A stretch of 23,146 nt of DNA from Muribaculaceae bacterium. GTDB taxonomy: Bacteria; Bacteroidota; Bacteroidia; Bacteroidales; Muribaculaceae. Below are positions 22,560 to 23,146 of the stretch, one piece after another. Numbering within the stretch: the stretch's first letter is position 1; each line of letters begins with the position of its first letter. The translations under genes were made by a program, and so were the position numbers. The DNA lies in assembly GCA_009775365.1 (NCBI GenBank), contig VSPM01000042.1, positions 1-23,146 on the forward strand. Direction: 5' to 3'. The notes under the pieces were generated by a model. That model did no database searches, was not told the origin of the DNA, and was given only the letters and a program-made list of their open reading frames with translations.

Positions 22560-22995
22560 ATATTTTATGCGCCAGGCCCTTATTGAGGCCGAAGAGGCCA
22601 TGAGGCATGACGAGGTGCCGGTAGGAGCGGTTATAGTTGCGGGCGACAGGGTGATTGCCCGCAGCCATAACTTGACCGAAACCCTCACCGACGTGACTGC
22701 ACATGCTGAAATCATGGCCATAACTGCTGCTTCCGAGGCTCTGGGAGGGAAATACCTGCCGCAATGCACTTTATATGTCACTGTCGAGCCTTGCCCAATG
22801 TGTGCAGGGGCTTTGGGATGGAGCCAGATTGGAAGAATAGTCTACGGAGCAAGCGATGAAAAACGCGGATTCTCAAGATTCTGCGCCGAAGGTCTTTCTC
22901 CTTTACACCCCAAGACCATTGTGACACCCGGTGTTATGGCCGACGAAGCGGCTGAACTGATGAAAGATTTCTTCCGAAAAAAACGTCGGCGCTGA
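22537..22995 (+). CDS. tadA: tRNA-specific adenosine deaminase
   Basis: 152 aa, cytoplasmic. It deaminates adenosine 34 in the anticodon of tRNA-Arg(ACG) to inosine. The zinc site and catalytic Glu are present: His56-Ala-Glu58 and PCPMC with Cys86 and Cys89. DEYFMRQAL opens the first helix, and RSHN carries the conserved Asn45. The basic C-terminus FFRKKRRR is typical. The ATG at 22537 overlaps the end of ispH by 23 bp; a start at 22567 (Met11) would cut into the first helix and is less likely. Confidence 0.95.
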   Translation: MERIPRDEYFMRQALIEAEEAMRHDEVPVGAVIVAGDRVIARSHNLTETLTDVTAHAEIMAITAASEALGGKYLPQCTLYVTVEPCPMCAGALGWSQIGRIVYGASDEKRGFSRFCAEGLSPLHPKTIVTPGVMADEAAELMKDFFRKKRRR

Positions 22996-23057
22996 CAACA
23001 TCCCGACCCTGAATTTTTCAGAAACCCACACTTGTCCGATTATTTTCGTTTTTATAT

Positions 23058-23065
23058 TATTTTTG
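23058..23065 (+). promoter_or_regulatory. Probable -7 promoter element for a gene beyond the right edge
   Basis: TATTTTTG matches TAnnTTTG, with a TTG at 23032-23034 (23 nt upstream, slightly long). The 81 bp that follow to the window end contain no clear start. I see no terminator between tadA and this element. Confidence 0.4.
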
Positions 23066-23146
23066 TAATTTCACTGGCGTCTCTTAAAATCTGTTAATGC
23101 GAAATTGTTAAACTCTGTATTCATGTTGGTTACGCGATTTTCAGGC

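Noticed and set aside
23011..23023. CTGAA/TTCAG hairpin after tadA as a terminator
   Set aside because: It has a 5-bp A/T-rich stem with no T-run directly after it; too weak to call.

Overview
The window looks like a chromosomal segment of a gut Bacteroidales bacterium, possibly a Muribaculaceae or Bacteroides relative. Evidence: most recognisable promoters have the Bacteroidetes -7 element TAnnTTTG. The accessory proteins belong to families found almost only in this phylum (PCMD jelly-roll lipoproteins, DUF4493, DUF4923, probably DUF4925). The lipoproteins carry lipoboxes followed by acidic residues. No mobile element, CRISPR array or tRNA was seen. Family names come from recognising sequence patterns, not from a database search.

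Layout. (1) 1-497 has no gene. It holds a leftward promoter with A-tracts and a GC-rich structured leader running off the left edge, then AT-rich DNA and a terminator. (2) 498-3074, minus strand, is an overlapping run: surface lipoprotein (PCMD), diacylglycerol/undecaprenol kinase family, PAP2 phosphatase. It has its own promoter. (3) 3195-9384, minus strand, is a tight operon of three DUF4493 lipoproteins. They share an N-terminal module and a second domain but carry different C-terminal modules, and the operon ends at a strong terminator at 3105-3160. (4) 9616-11711, minus strand, holds two related outer-membrane beta-barrel proteins; one has six hexapeptide repeats between its signal peptide and its barrel. 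(5) 11830-13782, minus strand, pairs another PCMD lipoprotein with a PorT-like barrel. (6) 13783-13981 is a divergent control region. It is followed on the plus strand by a 429-aa lipoprotein that converges on a DUF4923 periplasmic protein across a 22-bp-stem bidirectional terminator. (7) 15353-20126, minus strand, holds an AAA/ABC-type ATPase fused to a DUF4435 TOPRIM-like domain, then a glycogen branching enzyme with a lysine-rich tail, then DUF4923. (8) 20317-22995, plus strand, is a housekeeping run: ribE, cmk, ispH and tadA, the last three overlapping or closely spaced.

How the genes fit together. About half the window (1.5-15.3 kb) encodes exported cell-surface proteins: five PCMD/DUF4493 lipoproteins, one other lipoprotein and three barrels. 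There is no SusC, SusD or glycoside hydrolase, so it is not a classical polysaccharide utilisation locus. The set reads more like a surface-display or adhesion locus (inference). The most unusual single gene is the ATPase-DUF4435 fusion. Its architecture resembles a fused PARIS (AriA-AriB) or OLD-like effector, but its Walker B glutamate and switch histidine look replaced.
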